Translations under genes and position numbers: made by a program | From: Hibiscus mutabilis | Taxonomy: Eukaryota > Streptophyta > Magnoliopsida > Malvales > Malvaceae | Assembly (NCBI GenBank): GCA_019671005.1 | Contig: CM033714.1 | Coordinates: 56,901,741-56,965,740, forward strand | Length of the DNA stretch: 64,000 nt | Direction: 5' to 3' | Shown: positions 1 through 12,100 of the stretch, one piece after another | How the letters are laid out: each line of letters begins with the position of its first letter | How positions within the stretch are numbered: position 1 is the first letter of the stretch | Notes under the pieces: model-generated | Told to the model about the DNA's origin: nothing | What the model saw: only the letters and a program-made list of their open reading frames with translations | The model's database searches: none

Positions 1-1010
1 AAGTCATGAGTGGGATAATTCATCTCATATGGCTTAACCTGTCTCGAAGCATAAGTAATGACTTTGCCTTCTTGCATCAATACACATCCTAACCTAAAAT
101 GCGATGCATCATTGTAGACTGTGTAGTCCTTTCTTGACTCGAGTTGGGTTAGGATCGATGTGTGAGTCAAAACTTGTTTCAATTGATCGAAGCTTCTTTG
201 TTGTTCCTCGGTCTAAATAAACGAGGCCTCATTTCGTAACAATTTAGTCAATGGGGCTGCTATCATAGAAAATCCTTTGACGAACCTTCTATAATAACCA
301 ACAAGACCAAGAAAACTTCTCACCTCACGAATATTCTTTTGTAGATGCCAATCAAGAATGGCTTGAATTTTTTTCGGGTCTACTTGAATGCCCGAAGCCG
401 ATACGATATACCCAAGGAAGGTAACTTCAGTAAGCCAAAACTCACACTTAGAAAATTTGGCAAACAAATACTTCTCCTAAAGGGTTTGAAGCACGATGTG
501 GAGATGATCTCGATGTTCTGCAACACTCTTAGAATAAATCAGAATGTAATCAATGAATACCACTACGAACTTGTCAAGATAGGGCCTGAAAACCTAATTC
601 ACTAAATCCATAAAAGTTGTCGGTGCATTGGTTAGCCCAAAGAGCATTACCAAAAATTCGTAGTGGCTGTATCTAGTACAGAAAGTAGTTTTGGGTATAT
701 CATATTATTTGACTCTCATCTGATAGTACTCGAACCTTAAGTCGATCTTAGAAAACACAGAGGCATCTTTGAGTTGATCGAATAGGTCATCTATTCTTGG
801 AAATAGATATTTATCCTTGATGGTCACCTTATTCAACTGTCAGTAATCGATGCATAGTCTCATGGAACCATTTTCTTCTTCACAAAGAGGACCGAAACTC
901 CCCAAGGCAAAGAACTCAGTCGTATGAAGCCTTTATCAAGCAATTCTTAAATCTGGGCTTTCAATTCTTTTAACTCGATAGCTGTTATTCAATAAGGTTA
1001 AATAGAAACT
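1..1010 (-). pseudogene. Reverse transcriptase and start of RNase H of the Tekay/Del-like element
   Basis: Minus-strand translation gives RT palm and thumb (about 210-1010) followed by the RNase H start with YNDASHFRLGCVLMQEGKV (about 1-130). The family's FIDD catalytic box reads FIDY (codons at 546-551), so the second metal-binding Asp is Tyr and polymerase activity should be lost. An in-frame stop lies between RT and RNase H near 213, and more stops lie upstream in RT. The longest clean piece is 213-467, carrying the typical EVRSFLGLVGYYRRF block. The window edge cuts RNase H. Confidence 0.85.
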
Positions 1011-1213
1011 GAGGTTGTTCCAAGCTACACTTTGATGCCAAATTCCACTTCACGGGTTAGAGGTAAACCCGAAAGCTCATCAGGGAAAATATTAGGAAAT
1101 TCACACATAGTGTCAATGTCTAACAATCGAGGTTCATTCTTAGCTTCCAATGTCAAAGCGTGCAGTGAAGGGTTCTTTGAATTTATCAAAGCGATACTTT
1201 CCTTACCAAGGCC

Positions 1214-1560
1214 TCAAAGATACAACTTCCTTTTACTACAATCTACCCAAGCATGATGTTCACTAAGCCAATGTAATCTCAGTATAACATCGAACTCGTG
1301 AATTGGTAGTGCCAATAAATTGGTCGAAAATGGAATCCTTTGAATCAATAAGGGACAATTCTTACATACAAGGCTCACAGTGACACAATCACCCAATGGA
1401 ATAGTTACAGAGATTTTTGACACAATAGGTTTAGAGGACTATCTATGTTTTTTAACCAACACAGTGCTTATAAAGGAGTGAGTAGTACTAGGATTAATAA
1501 ATGCATATAAGGAATGTGACTACAACTCAATGGTACCTGCGATGACATAGGGTTCATCAT
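1214..1560 (-). pseudogene. Retropepsin-like protease remnant of the Tekay/Del-like element
   Basis: The downstream half of a retropepsin is readable on the minus strand, including DVILRLHWLSEHHAWVDC (1214-1423), the block that follows the flap in this family. Upstream, the active-site region reads FINPSTTHSF (about 1480-1512), where family members have Asp and Gly; here they are Asn and Ser. With the catalytic Asp changed and a stop between the two halves, the protease is dead. It would have processed the gag-pol polyprotein. Confidence 0.75.
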
Positions 1561-1599
1561 TCTCCTCCCCGCTCCTCACATGGTACATCTGGGTAGGGG

Positions 1600-2841
1600 C
1601 CTTCGATTTCTGCCTGTTCGATGTCTTCCAGAGCCACTAGGTCTTCTTGCAGCTCCCGATGATCATTGCATTGATCTTTTGCCTCAAAAGGACTGAGTAG
1701 GGGAGGCAAAATTAGCTAGTGTAGCAGTGTATTTAGTAGCATTAAGAAAACAATCTCGAATAAAGTGGCCTTGCTTGCCACAATAAAAACAAGCTCCAGA
1801 TTGCTTGCGACATTGTCCTACTGGATGCTGGTTTTGACAATAATTACAAACAAGATATTGAGAGCTTTGATTCGACCCTTCAGTGCTGTCAACTGAGGTT
1901 CCTTTAGCAAAGGATGTGTCACAGTCTGTGGCCTCTCAATGTTCCCTAAACGGGAAAGTTGTGTATACACATTATGTTTAGGGCTTTGTACTTTCTTTTC
2001 TTGCTCCACTTGGGAGGTCGAGAATCATCTCTGATTCTCTTTTCTGATTTGCCCGACCCACCGGTCTTCTAAGCTTTCTGTGCTGGTTTAGTGGCTTTGA
2101 CTCGATTTACGAGATCTTGGAAATTAGTAATGCCCAATGCAGTGAACATAGAGCGTAGCTCGTCACTGAGCCTGACAATGAACGTTCTGCATTTCTCTTC
2201 CTCTTTCTTGATGTACTCGACACCATACTTATAGTACTTGCAGAAGTCATGGATGTACTACTCAACAGGCCAGCCACCTTGCTTGATATGGAGAAAGATA
2301 CTACATTTTTTGCGAAATAGAACTCGCTGATGTACTTCTTTTGGAATTCTCGAAGAAAGAACTCCCAAGTTAAAGTGTCTTTGGAGACCGTAAAGGTAGT
2401 AGTCTCCCATCAGTAAAGTGCCTCATCAGCAAGCAACGCGAGGGCACACTTCTGCTTGTGTTCATCAGAACACTGCAGCTGCTTATTCAAGATTCTCAGA
2501 GTGTTATCCAACTAGTATTCAACAGTTTTAGGATTGTCATCATCTTGTCTGGTAAAAGTATAGGCTCAGTGCTGCAATAGCTTATCAATAGGGGCTCAAG
2601 CGTATTGGATAACAGGTGTGGTAGGTTGCACAACCTACTCATCTCTCATTGAAGTCATGAACTGTTTGTACATGTTAGCCATGTTCTGATAACATTCAGC
2701 TTGAGCAGTTTGCGTTTCAGGCTCAACACCCTAAGTAGGTAGATTCTGTAGATTCGAAGGGTCTCTTCCTCTAATCTCCTCACCATGTGTCGAAGAGCTG
2801 GTAATAGGCTCATTAATATGAGCTTCGTTAGTCTCAGACAT
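1600..2841 (-). pseudogene. gag of the Tekay/Del-like element, with CCHC zinc knuckle
   Basis: A plausible start codon on the minus strand is at 2841 (MSETNEAHINEP). The capsid-like retrotransposon gag domain follows (about 2050-2650; EALYWWETT and FLREFQKKYI are readable). A complete CX2CX4HX4C knuckle lies at 1750-1791 (CFYCGKQGHFIRDC), which in the family binds element RNA. Several stops interrupt the frame. The open stretch 1818-2009 lies between the capsid domain and the knuckle. Confidence 0.75.
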
Positions 2842-2971
2842 ATCTATAATATAAAGAGATCGGATTAGTCGGCAAGTTATTGTATACACAATAAAAAACC
2901 TCATATGTGGCAAGGTAATACAATAACAATACAATAGACTTCGGTTTAGTCCTAGCATCGACTAAACTCTA

Positions 2972-2983
2972 GCTCTGATACCA
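2972..2983 (-). promoter_or_regulatory. Primer binding site (initiator Met tRNA)
   Basis: On the minus strand the 12 bases read TGGTATCAGAGC, the complement of the 3' end of plant initiator tRNA-Met used as minus-strand primer by many plant LTR elements. It lies between the LTR remnant and gag, which fixes the 5' end and orientation of this element. Confidence 0.85.
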
Positions 2984-3480
2984 CTAATATAACACCCCCT
3001 TCTCGACTTGGTTGAGAAACGGGTCGGAGTATGGTACCGGTGTTCAATATAATGATCGGAACAATATTTTAATCTTTGTTCAGTGTTTTAATGAACTAAA
3101 ACTCATGCAATGTCTAATACGGCGTCTTAAAACAATACTAAGTCTATACAGTAAGGAATTGATTTGATGAAACTCATTAGTCTTGAATTTAGGACCAATT
3201 TTAAACTTTTACAAGTTTTAGGGACTAATCTGTAAATTTAGCAAATTAAGGAATTGATTTGATACCGGTGTTCAATATAATGATCGGAACAATATTTTAA
3301 TCTTTGTTCAGTGTTTTAATGAACTAAAACTCATGCAATGTCTAATACGGCGTCTTAAAATAATACTACGTCTATACAGTAAGGAATTGATTTGATGAAA
3401 CTCATTAGTCTTGAATTTAGGACCAATTTTAAACTTTTACAAGTTTTAGGGACTAATCTGTAAATTTAGCAAATTAAAGG
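2984..3480 (-). mobile_element. 5' LTR remnant of the Tekay/Del-like element
   Basis: Sequence immediately outside the PBS, expected to be the 5' LTR of the antisense element. The inner edge does not show a clean CA terminus (it reads GTGTTATATTAG before the PBS), so the border is decayed or misplaced by a few bases. No outer TG end or target duplication could be found. The interior carries a 228-bp tandem duplication. Confidence 0.5.
3035..3480. repeat. 228-bp tandem duplication inside the LTR remnant
   Basis: The block from about 3035 to 3262 is repeated from about 3263 to 3480 with the same length and only about two mismatches seen by eye (near 3133-3148 versus 3361-3376). The phrase AAGGAATTGATTTGAT occurs inside each copy and again exactly at the join (3247-3262), so the duplication uses a 16-base homology. 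The near identity says it is young compared with the decay of the coding part. Confidence 0.9.
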
Positions 3481-3529
3481 TCCTTTGCTGAATTTAACAA
3501 TACTACAATGTAATTCAACCTACGATTAG

Positions 3530-4035
3530 TCAAGGTGGAGATGTTAGAGATTGTGCCCAAATTACAAGATATTAGGATTAGATATTAAGTTGATGTCACA
3601 AACCTCTTGTAATTTTCCTTATTTCGAAGTTAATGAAATTTCTCCTATTCTACTCGTGATTTTCTCGTTAAAGTTTTTCACTTCAAATCTTGGTGTGTTT
3701 TTTATTTGTGATCATTATACTTGTTGTTATCTTATAATAAAATGTTTCCTTAGTAAAATATTAAATATTTGTCTTGGCCTTTCAATTTTAGACAAAAATT
3801 TTGGTAATGTTACAAACCATCTCAAACAGAGCATTTTTTATTTTATACTATGCGGGGATGTTTCTTGAAAAACAAACTACTACGCGAAAATTTACTAACT
3901 TCTTTATATTTGAGGGTGAACAGTTCCTTGAAAAAGTAAAGGCTTCTATTTTTACTTGTTCATCATCAAAACATCAATCATCGTCGCAAAGTATTAGGAC
4001 ATTTTTTTATTTTGTTGACGTCTATGAAATAATTT
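3530..4035 (+). mobile_element. Possible 3' LTR remnant of a copia-type element
   Basis: A purine-rich stretch (AAGGTGGAGA, 3531-3540) directly precedes TGTTAGAGATTGTG at 3542, the usual polypurine-tract-then-TG start of a plant copia 3' LTR. The sequence downstream is AT-rich and holds no recognisable coding; the 105-aa open frame at 3551-3868 matches nothing known to me. No CA end or target duplication is apparent. The call rests on the PPT-TG pattern alone. Confidence 0.35.
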
Positions 4036-4429
4036 AGTGTTTCTATCTCATGATGAATCCAATTGGATCGAGATTTTTTGCTTCAATAACAATTCCTCTT
4101 AGTCAAGAATCAACTCAAGCTTAAGTAGGAATTCTAGGTCAAGGTGAACAAAATAATTATTTTGTCTCAATTTCAAGCTACGTTAAACACCCCATAGCCA
4201 GATATCCAATTCCTCTGTCGTCCTAGTGAAGTGTTGGATTGTATTATAAATGTAATCCGAGATAACTCAATTAGCACTAACCATTCTGAAAAAAAAACAC
4301 CATAGTTAAGTCATAATAGAAGAAACAAAATTGTCGATTAGCCCTTCTATAAGCTTATAGTTAGGAAGATGCACATTAATTGTGGGAGAAGTGTTTGGAA
4401 GCTGAATAGGTTCAGATTTTCTAGGACCT
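4036..4429. other. Unassigned AT-rich spacer
   Basis: No open frame with family resemblance, no repeat with the rest of the window and no clear element end. It separates the possible copia LTR from the LINE fragment. Confidence 0.5.
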
Positions 4430-5540
4430 CAAGGAATCACTGTTGGAGTCATCCTTCGATAATGGAGAATGGGGAATGGAGATGGAAGATTGCCCTCTGC
4501 ATAAGTGTTTTTGATTGGGAACACGACGTATGGGAAGCTTTTTAACCCTAGTTAACAGCTGTCGTATTAATCCCAACACACCTGATAGTATCATATGGTC
4601 TCTAATCTCTATAGTGTGAAATCTTATTGCAACGAGGCCTCTAGTTGTCAAGGTATTAAAGATGATGTTTGGAAGCTAGTTTGGATTAGCTCGGCACCAT
4701 CAAATGTGGAATCATTTGTGTAGAAAGCATTTCATGGTAGAATTCCAACGAATCACTCATTTGTCCGTTTTGCATGAAGGAACCAGAAACTATTATCCAT
4801 TTATTTTGCCATTCTAGTGTTATTTGGAAAATGTGGCATAGATGACGGAGCTTTTGGAAAGTCTGCTTCGTTGTTCCCTCTAATCTCCGTGACTTATTAC
4901 TCTAATGGAACTATATTCCCAAATCAAATATTCATGGACAGGTATGGTCTCTTAACTTTTTAGCTTCATATGTTCTATATGGACTCACAAAATGAGGTAG
5001 TTTTCAAGGGGTCCTAGATCGACACGACTATTTGATCTCTGTTTGTTAAGGCTAAGTTGGTGGTGTAAAGTCAAATGGCCTGCAGAGGAAATTTCTATAT
5101 CCAATCTTGTTTGCTGCCTAGCCAATTTTAGTTCTATTAGATTCAGCAAATCGAACTACAAACTGAGAGCATGGTAAGCTTTGGAGAGGCAGGCATTGGT
5201 GGATGCTTACGCAACGAGAAATCAAAGGTTTTAATCTATTTTTCCAAATCGGTTGGCAGCACTAAAGCCTCTACAGCAGAGCCTCTGGCTATCAAGGAAG
5301 CAATGTACTTATTCAGTATTTCCGAGTGGCGTGACAATTACGAACTCTTGATCGAATATGATTGTAAAATAGTTATGAATTGGTTGTTACAACCACATAT
5401 AGCGCTTGCTATTTTTAGGCCAATCATCTCTACCAGCCTAAATCCTAAATTATTGCAATGGATTACAATGGAATATCCAATATGTGGCTAGAGAATGCAA
5501 TTGTATGGTTGATGGATTGGCCTAAAAAGGGATAAAACGA
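4430..5540 (+). pseudogene. 3' end of a LINE (L1-type non-LTR element): zinc-binding RT tail and RNase H
   Basis: Plus-strand translation in shifting frames gives the plant LINE C-terminus: a DVWKLVW...PSNVESFV block (about 4660-4720), a HGRIPT motif, a zinc-binding region with a Cys pair near 4766-4776 (CPFCMKEPE) followed by IIHLF (zf-RVT), then an RNase H-like domain at 5171-5491 with GIGGCLRN, FSKSVG, TAEPLAIKEA and WLLQPHIA. The first catalytic Asp of RNase H is not seen upstream of GEAGIGG, and several frameshifts and stops separate the blocks. No intact RT or endonuclease lies upstream, so this is a 5'-truncated dead copy. Confidence 0.8.
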
Positions 5541-5797
5541 GAGACTGCTCTGGTAGTTTTTGACAAGCCTTAGCTTGAGGGTGGAGTGATGGCACTGATC
5601 ATAAGTTGAGTTAAGCTTTTTTATGCCTAGTCTATTTAGTAGAGGAGTGTTTTAGAGTGAAGAATTTCCCATATGAGTAAGAATGCAATGGTGTATTTTA
5701 CGGGTCTGGTTGAGCAATATGTATTTGAGGGATGTTGATTGTTGGGAGTACTCTTTTTCCTCCACTTAAGTATTATGGAGGGTTTTTTTTTAAAGAA
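5541..5797. other. Spacer between the LINE remnant and a MITE
   Basis: No coding sequence seen. Possibly LINE 3' untranslated sequence; no clear poly(A) tail or target duplication was found. Confidence 0.4.
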
Positions 5798-6031
5798 AAA
5801 ACTTTGATACACAGCCTGTGTAAACTTTAGTTTACACGTGTCTTTTAATTTTAGGGGTTAGGGTTTTAGTTTAGGGTTTAAGGGTTAGAGTTTAGAATTT
5901 AATGTTAGTGTTTGGAATTTAGTGTATAGGGTTTAAGGTTTAGGGTTAGGAATTTAGGATTTGGGTTTTTATAGTGTAAATACACAAGCTTGTGTAAAAT
6001 TAATTTTATACAGCATGTGTATCAAAGTTTT
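5798..6031. mobile_element. MITE-like inverted-repeat element with telomere-like interior
   Basis: The left end (AAACTTTGATACACAGCCTG, from 5799) and the right end (its near reverse complement, 5984-6031) form imperfect inverted repeats of about 40 bp, including inner TGTAAA/TTTACA stretches. The interior (about 5850-5965) is a run of degenerate TTAGGG/TTTAGGG-like units. The size of about 230 bp and lack of coding fit a MITE. Target duplications were not resolved, so the superfamily is unknown. Confidence 0.6.
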
Positions 6032-6481
6032 ACCCTTTTTTTAATGAGGTCACTGCTCTTGCTTCCCATCTACTTAATAATAAAATATTCTATATTTCAA
6101 AAAAATTAATAAAATTAAATATTGACTCTCTATTTTTTTAGTTTAATTACTTTTAAAATCCTATAATTTTAAAATTAGAAAAATAAAACCTTAATTCTCT
6201 TAACCTTTATAGTTTAATTGCTTTTTAAGACTATATTCATTTAAAAATTAAACAATATGTCCCCTTTATAAGCGAAACTTGACTCTGTCCCTACTTGTAA
6301 TTAGATTTCATTACAAGGAGATGGTCAGTAGATTTGTCTAAGAAGCTTTCATCTTCGGAAGCATTGCAACTGCAACAATCTAAACGAACAAAAAAATTAT
6401 TTCGATCTCAAAGTGAACTCCAAACAAGGGCGAACCTACCATAGTGCATGGTAGGTCTCGTGACCTACCATTAATTTGCTT
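6032..6481. other. AT-rich intergenic stretch
   Basis: No open frame, RNA gene or clear element was recognised. Sequence is low in GC with homopolymer runs. Confidence 0.5.
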
Positions 6482-7265
6482 GGGTAAATAACATTTTTCG
6501 TCACCAACCTATTATTCTTTTTCTGTTTTGGTCATCAAACTATTTTTTTAATATAAAATCTTACTAAAATTACATTTTTTTTGTTTTAGTCACTAATGTT
6601 ACTTTTTTCCTGTTTTGATCACCAACCTATTATTTCTTTTTCTTTTTCTTTTTCTTTTTTTTACAGAACTATTATTTTTTCTATTAAGTTTTTAACGACA
6701 TGTGACCAAAACTGGAAAAAAACGTAATGTTACTGTTAGTGACGATTTTGTCAAAAAAGTAATAGTTCAATGATCAAAATATGAAAAGATAAATATGTTG
6801 GTGATCACAAGTGTAGTTTATCCTATTTTTTAATTAAAATTCACTGATTAAATTTTAATTTTTTATTTTAAACTTTAAATTATTTTTATAAAATAATACA
6901 TTAGATAACCATGTCAAAATGCATTAAAATCACAACTTAAATTAAAAGTTAACTTTTTGATATGTCATTGTTAACCGCCGGGTCAGCTTAAAACCAAATT
7001 ATACTAACAATTTGGCCAAACAAACCCTTCTCATCGTTGGAATTGATTGGCGACGTCTCCGTTCATCGAAATTTTAGTCTTCGTGGAGATTTTAAATTTG
7101 AAAGATTGGGGTTCTTTTTGAAAAAAAATAATTTAACGTGTCACATCAACATTTTTAACGTTAGTGGCTGTAATGAAATCAAATTAATAGTTTACTAATT
7201 ATAATGACATATTTTCGACAGTGAAAACACCCTAAAAGTTTAGTGACTACCAGTGTAGTTTACCC
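6482..7265. mobile_element. Cluster of terminal-inverted-repeat elements (GGGTAAA...TTTACCC ends)
   Basis: A left end GGGTAAATAACATTTTTCGT at 6482 matches two right ends in reverse complement: one ending near 6823 (GTGTAGTTTATCC) and one ending at 7265 (CAGTGTAGTTTACCC). Behind each end the text continues as GTCACCAAC or GTCACTAAAC plus TATT in matching order. Such ends are common in plant non-autonomous DNA elements. Either two elements share a left end or one was nested in another. No transposase is encoded and no target duplication is clear. Confidence 0.5.
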
Positions 7266-9190
7266 TAAAATATTAAGTTTTTTAATAAAAAATCAGCTTA
7301 AATTATTTTAATTTTTGCTTTGAGCTCCTAAACTATTTTTGGTCAAAATAAGTATCCAAACTATTTTAAGTATATTCGTTAATCTCATTACAAAATCTTG
7401 GTTAAATACATTGACACTATATCAAATAATTTAACTAAAATTTTGATTTAATTTTTTTAAATAATTACAATTTAATTTAAATAAAATTTAAAATTAGTAA
7501 AATATTTTTTAGTTCTCAAATAAACATGTTTACGTCGAAGAATATTTTTTTCTAATCTTGTAATCATCTTCATTTGGAAAAGCATTTCTGGTTCAAACCA
7601 TTTTTGAAACCTAAATTCTTTTTCGTTTTTCGATAAGTTGTAATCGATTCGAGTATTTGATACTTAAAACGATTTTGATTTCGGAATGGTTTGAAAAATC
7701 CTAGAACTCCAAATCGATTTCGAAATATAAAATTTATGCTTTCTTGCACAACAATTGTCACTATCAGTACTTAATTTCACTGAAGCAAGTTTTTCTACTC
7801 TCTAAAACACAATTACACTATACAAGATAGTTCTAATTTCCCAAATATATTTACCCGATATAAATTGTTTTTTAATATTTATATGTCTCTGATTATAAAT
7901 CATATTTGCTTGTACAACAATTATTCCTTATTAAATACATATTATACAAATATGAATAAATTTTAAATTATTACACTGATCGATAAACTACCAAGATTAA
8001 ATTTATAACTGTGCCCCCAACTCCAACACATGATCAAACATAAGGCTCTTGAAGTCCTTATGGATGACGGAGGTACTAAGACGGGGAATTTGATCTATAA
8101 TAATTAATTGAATATTGATAAATTGTCATTAATTATTTGTTTGAATATTAATTAATTGAAAATTTATTTAGTGCATTGTCAATGAAAATTTTCTTCGTAA
8201 ATATTAGTAAAATTATGACAAGTGTTTTTTGGTAAAATTAAAATTTTAAAAGTAAGAGATAAATTAATTGGCTTAGTGACTAAAAATACTTATCTTGTCC
8301 TATCATGTATGGGTTCAAATTTCGACATAAGAATGTAATACCTTTTTATTTAATCAAAATATTTTAAACGTAAAATAATTAAACAACACATTACCATTTT
8401 AATCTTGCTTGTGAATTTTTTTTATCTTCAATACACATGATAATATTCCAAATTTAAATTACATATCACTGTATTGAATAATTATGGTTAACGATAACAA
8501 ATTGATTTTAATGCACAGCAATCATGCTGTCTTAATTCCCTTACAAAATTGTTTCAGTTGGCTCTCTATTTTCAAATTCTATCTTCATCTTTTAACAATT
8601 ATTAAAAAACAATACAAAATATTTAGAATCAAAGGGTTAAGAATAAGTAGTCCAAGTAAAAAATTATGATATTTATCCTGAGACATGATTCGAGGATTTT
8701 GTCTATAATATGTGTCTTATTAAAGGATTAAAAAAATAAACATATACTACATTATAATTATTTTTAAAAAGTTAGAATTTAGGGTTTTAAGATTAAGTAT
8801 TTAGATTTTATAGTTTATTATTCTACTTAAATATCTCATTTAAGTAAATGGTATTTATTTTCTTAAACTATTTTGAAATTCCTATATTATGATGGTAATT
8901 AGAGCTATAAAAAATAATCATTAAAATGGAAATACAATATCCAACAAAATTGGCAAAATACAGAATATTGCCAACTGAATTAGCAATTTTGTAATTATCA
9001 AAAAATAAATCTCAAGCGATTCAAAACTTAAAATTGCCAAATGCTGAGAAAGGATTATTCTTCCAAGGCAGTGCAAATGTGTAATACATGCTTACAATCT
9101 TCCAAGACATGATAGATTATAACACTTTACACTAATCATACACTTGTAACTGTAATTTGCATAAATTAACAAGTTCAACACCCACTTCTT
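7266..9190. other. AT-rich intergenic region downstream of the kinesin gene
   Basis: About 1.9 kb of AT-rich DNA with short frames only (for example 7570-7761 minus and 8484-8669 plus), neither resembling a known family. The last 150 bases should hold the kinesin 3' untranslated region, read on the minus strand; no convincing canonical AATAAA signal was identified. A further old element may be hidden here but cannot be delimited by eye. Confidence 0.5.
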
Positions 9191-12100
9191 TTAATTGATT
9201 TGAGTCAGGGGCGAGCGTGGTATTAACGATGCCTTTAATTCCTTTCCCTCAAATGATTCGTACGAATTGTTTTCACGAAATTGTTCCACTAAAGCTTCCA
9301 TCGGCATGGCTCGTAGTGATTCGATAGTCCCTTTGCTCAGAACATCTTGCTCGCTTCGTATTGGTGTCGTCCCACTTGGTTCATAATCCTATACATTATA
9401 GTTGTTGATGCACAAATTTGAGTCATGAAGTCAGCAGGTTTATAAGTCAAGAGCTTTATGCATATACATACCATATATCTTTGTTGGAATGTTTCTTCTG
9501 CTCTCTGCTTGATCGATGAAGCTTGACTCGAATGATCATCCTGGAAAGTTTTGAGGCTTTTACTATTAGCTTTAATGGAGTCCACGATTCCCCGTGTAAT
9601 TCCTTGTTCCTGCTCTGACATTCCTGTGCAGAATTCCACAAAAAAATATAACTCGTAAGACAATTCCAATTCTGAGCTAACTTTTGCTGCAAGAAATGGG
9701 TGATATTGTACTTTCACACCAAAGAATCAAATGAATTGTTGTGTCCCCTTGAATGAAAGTATTCTTCAAGGAATTGGCATCAAACATAAACTCTACAGTC
9801 TATGTATTCTAAAAGAAAATAGACTCACTGTAAGTTAATCTGATGTAAATAGTTGTATTTAATTATTATTAGTAGTTTTAGTTAAAGTCGAAGAGTTAAA
9901 AGTCTAATGTAAGGACTAAAAGTCTATTGTAAGTAGGACTCCTAATTGTACTCAAAGTCCTGTCCTAAGCCTATAAAAGGATGTAATCTCTATAACTTTT
10001 GATTATTAATTCGAATACAGAAAAATAGATTTCTGTTTCTGTTTCTCTTCACTCACTATCAATGTACTGAAGGGTATCATTAGTATTCTTCAAGCCATCT
10101 TGCTCAGCCGCAACACGGGCACTATCAATTTCAGCATCATGCTGCTCATTTGCATCAGAAGCTTTCCTGAAACAAATATTGAAATTAGCTTCCTGGAGAG
10201 AACAAAATACCACAAAAATGGAACCAGTTCTACTTGTGCACTAATATTCCAACAAAAAATTAGCTCTAGAAAGAATTTGTTGTTATCTTTCGAGGAGAAA
10301 AGTAAACTAAATCGCATGTATTTGAAATGACAAATACGCTGCAAAAGATGTTTACAACCAACCTGATAAGTGATACCATATTTGAAACATGTTTACTACC
10401 CTTTGCATTCACAGAATCCTGGGTACCTTTGTAGTGCTTGAATGCAGAATCAGCAGTAGACACGCTTAAGCAAAAGAAGGACAAAGGGCATGTCAAAACC
10501 AAAAAAAGTGATGAGAAATGGATTCAAAATACGAACAAAGACATAATTTACCAATGCTGTAGGAGTTCCTCGATACGACAATGTTTTGCAGCTGAGTAAT
10601 CAGCAGTGTCTTTAGTATCATTCTCTACTTGCATGGTGAAAGCTTGCCATTTTCGTTTTGCATCTGTTGTAAGACCCTCCATTGAGGAAATATGTCCATC
10701 CAAAAATATTTTGTTAGCGGCAAAAGTTTCTTTGATATCAACAAGCCTTGCATCCACCTGCCAGAGAAACCATTGCTTAGTCTTCAAATAAGCATAAGCA
10801 AAACTAGTAACCATATAGAGAATGAACAAACCAGCTCTTTTTGCCAACGAACATGTTTATACACAAGATTTGTCATATCGGCAATAAGATTCTCGGCATC
10901 AGATTTCAATTCCTCCTACATGGCATATGCTTGATGAATAAGAAATTTCAATAATGTATCTCAGGTCAAGAAATAGTAATATGCATACTATACCTCATAA
11001 GCCTTCTGGAAGCTAGCAATGCTCTTCATTTGAACTTCATCAGCTTGCACAGCATGATTCTGAACCCTCGCAGACTCTTCTGAAAGCTTATCCTGAATTT
11101 CACTGGTATAATCAGAAATGTCCTTGGTTTGCTCAATACTAGCATGGAACCTCTATTAATCAGAAAAGGCCAGAAAAAGTGAAATCAGCAAGGAAATTAC
11201 TATAAAGAGAAGGAAAAAAAACTAGCTATGCAACCTATCAATAGGAAATTATGTTAATATAAATAGTGCAAGCATAACACATAGTATGCAACAAAAAATA
11301 ATTGCAGAATAAATGCATTTCTTAAATTGCTATGGTCTAAAATGGAGGAAAAATGTGAGACATTAAAATCACTTGTATCACCACTTGGACAAGTTCAACA
11401 TTGGAGCACAAACCTGTCTTAGTTCTTTTGCGAAAACAGCCATTTCATCCTGGTGAGTTGCAAGACTACCCTGAAGATCACCAAACATTGAAGTTGCTTT
11501 GCAGGCCTCAGAGGAAAGGAACTGATGCATAATTCATAAAAAAGAAGCAATTAAACCAAGCAAATACGCCAAACAAATTAAATGAAATGCAACCTAAATC
11601 AAAATATCAGCACCTACCTCTTCAATAGAATGTGCATTTGAAGAAGCCAGAGTTGAAATTTCATCTAAAGCAGCATTGGAGCTAGCATGGTGCAATCGCA
11701 CAACATTTTGGACTGCCTCAATGTGGGAAACATGCAAAAGCTCTTGCAGCGGACACCTTTTTCTTCATTTCCAAGATTGACTAAAAGCAAGATTCGCAAA
11801 TACAACAATACAACAAGGTCAGACACAGCTATTAAATGACATCCACAAAAGAACTACCAAGTAGGCTAAAAGTAATATTCGAGGCTCATTCAAGGGGAAA
11901 GCTTTTGGTACCTTATCGTGTATATCAGTAAAAGAGCAACAGAGTTTTTCAACAATCCGAAGGTGTTCATTTTGCTGAGACACTGATGAGGCCACCAGGT
12001 TACAAAGTGAACCAATTTGCTGGCCTAGTTCTGATTGGAAGTTGTTAACCACTACTCTATTATCAGAGTTCAGTTTGTCTTCTCTTCCTATAAAGTAAAG

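Larger units (their letters stand above)
1..3520 (-). mobile_element. Ty3/gypsy element, Tekay/Del-type chromovirus, 5' part, decayed
   Basis: Read on the minus strand from right to left the order is LTR remnant, initiator-Met primer binding site, gag with a CCHC knuckle, aspartic protease, reverse transcriptase and the beginning of RNase H. The element then runs off the left edge of the window, so integrase and the 3' LTR are not visible. The gag-protease-RT order and the RT/RNase H wording resemble Tekay/Del chromoviruses; the lineage call is inference. Several stops and altered catalytic residues mean this copy cannot encode working enzymes. Confidence 0.8.

Noticed and set aside
5850..5965. 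Interstitial telomere tract
   Set aside because: Units are degenerate, mixed with unrelated bases and bounded by inverted repeats of a small element; no perfect TTTAGGG array.
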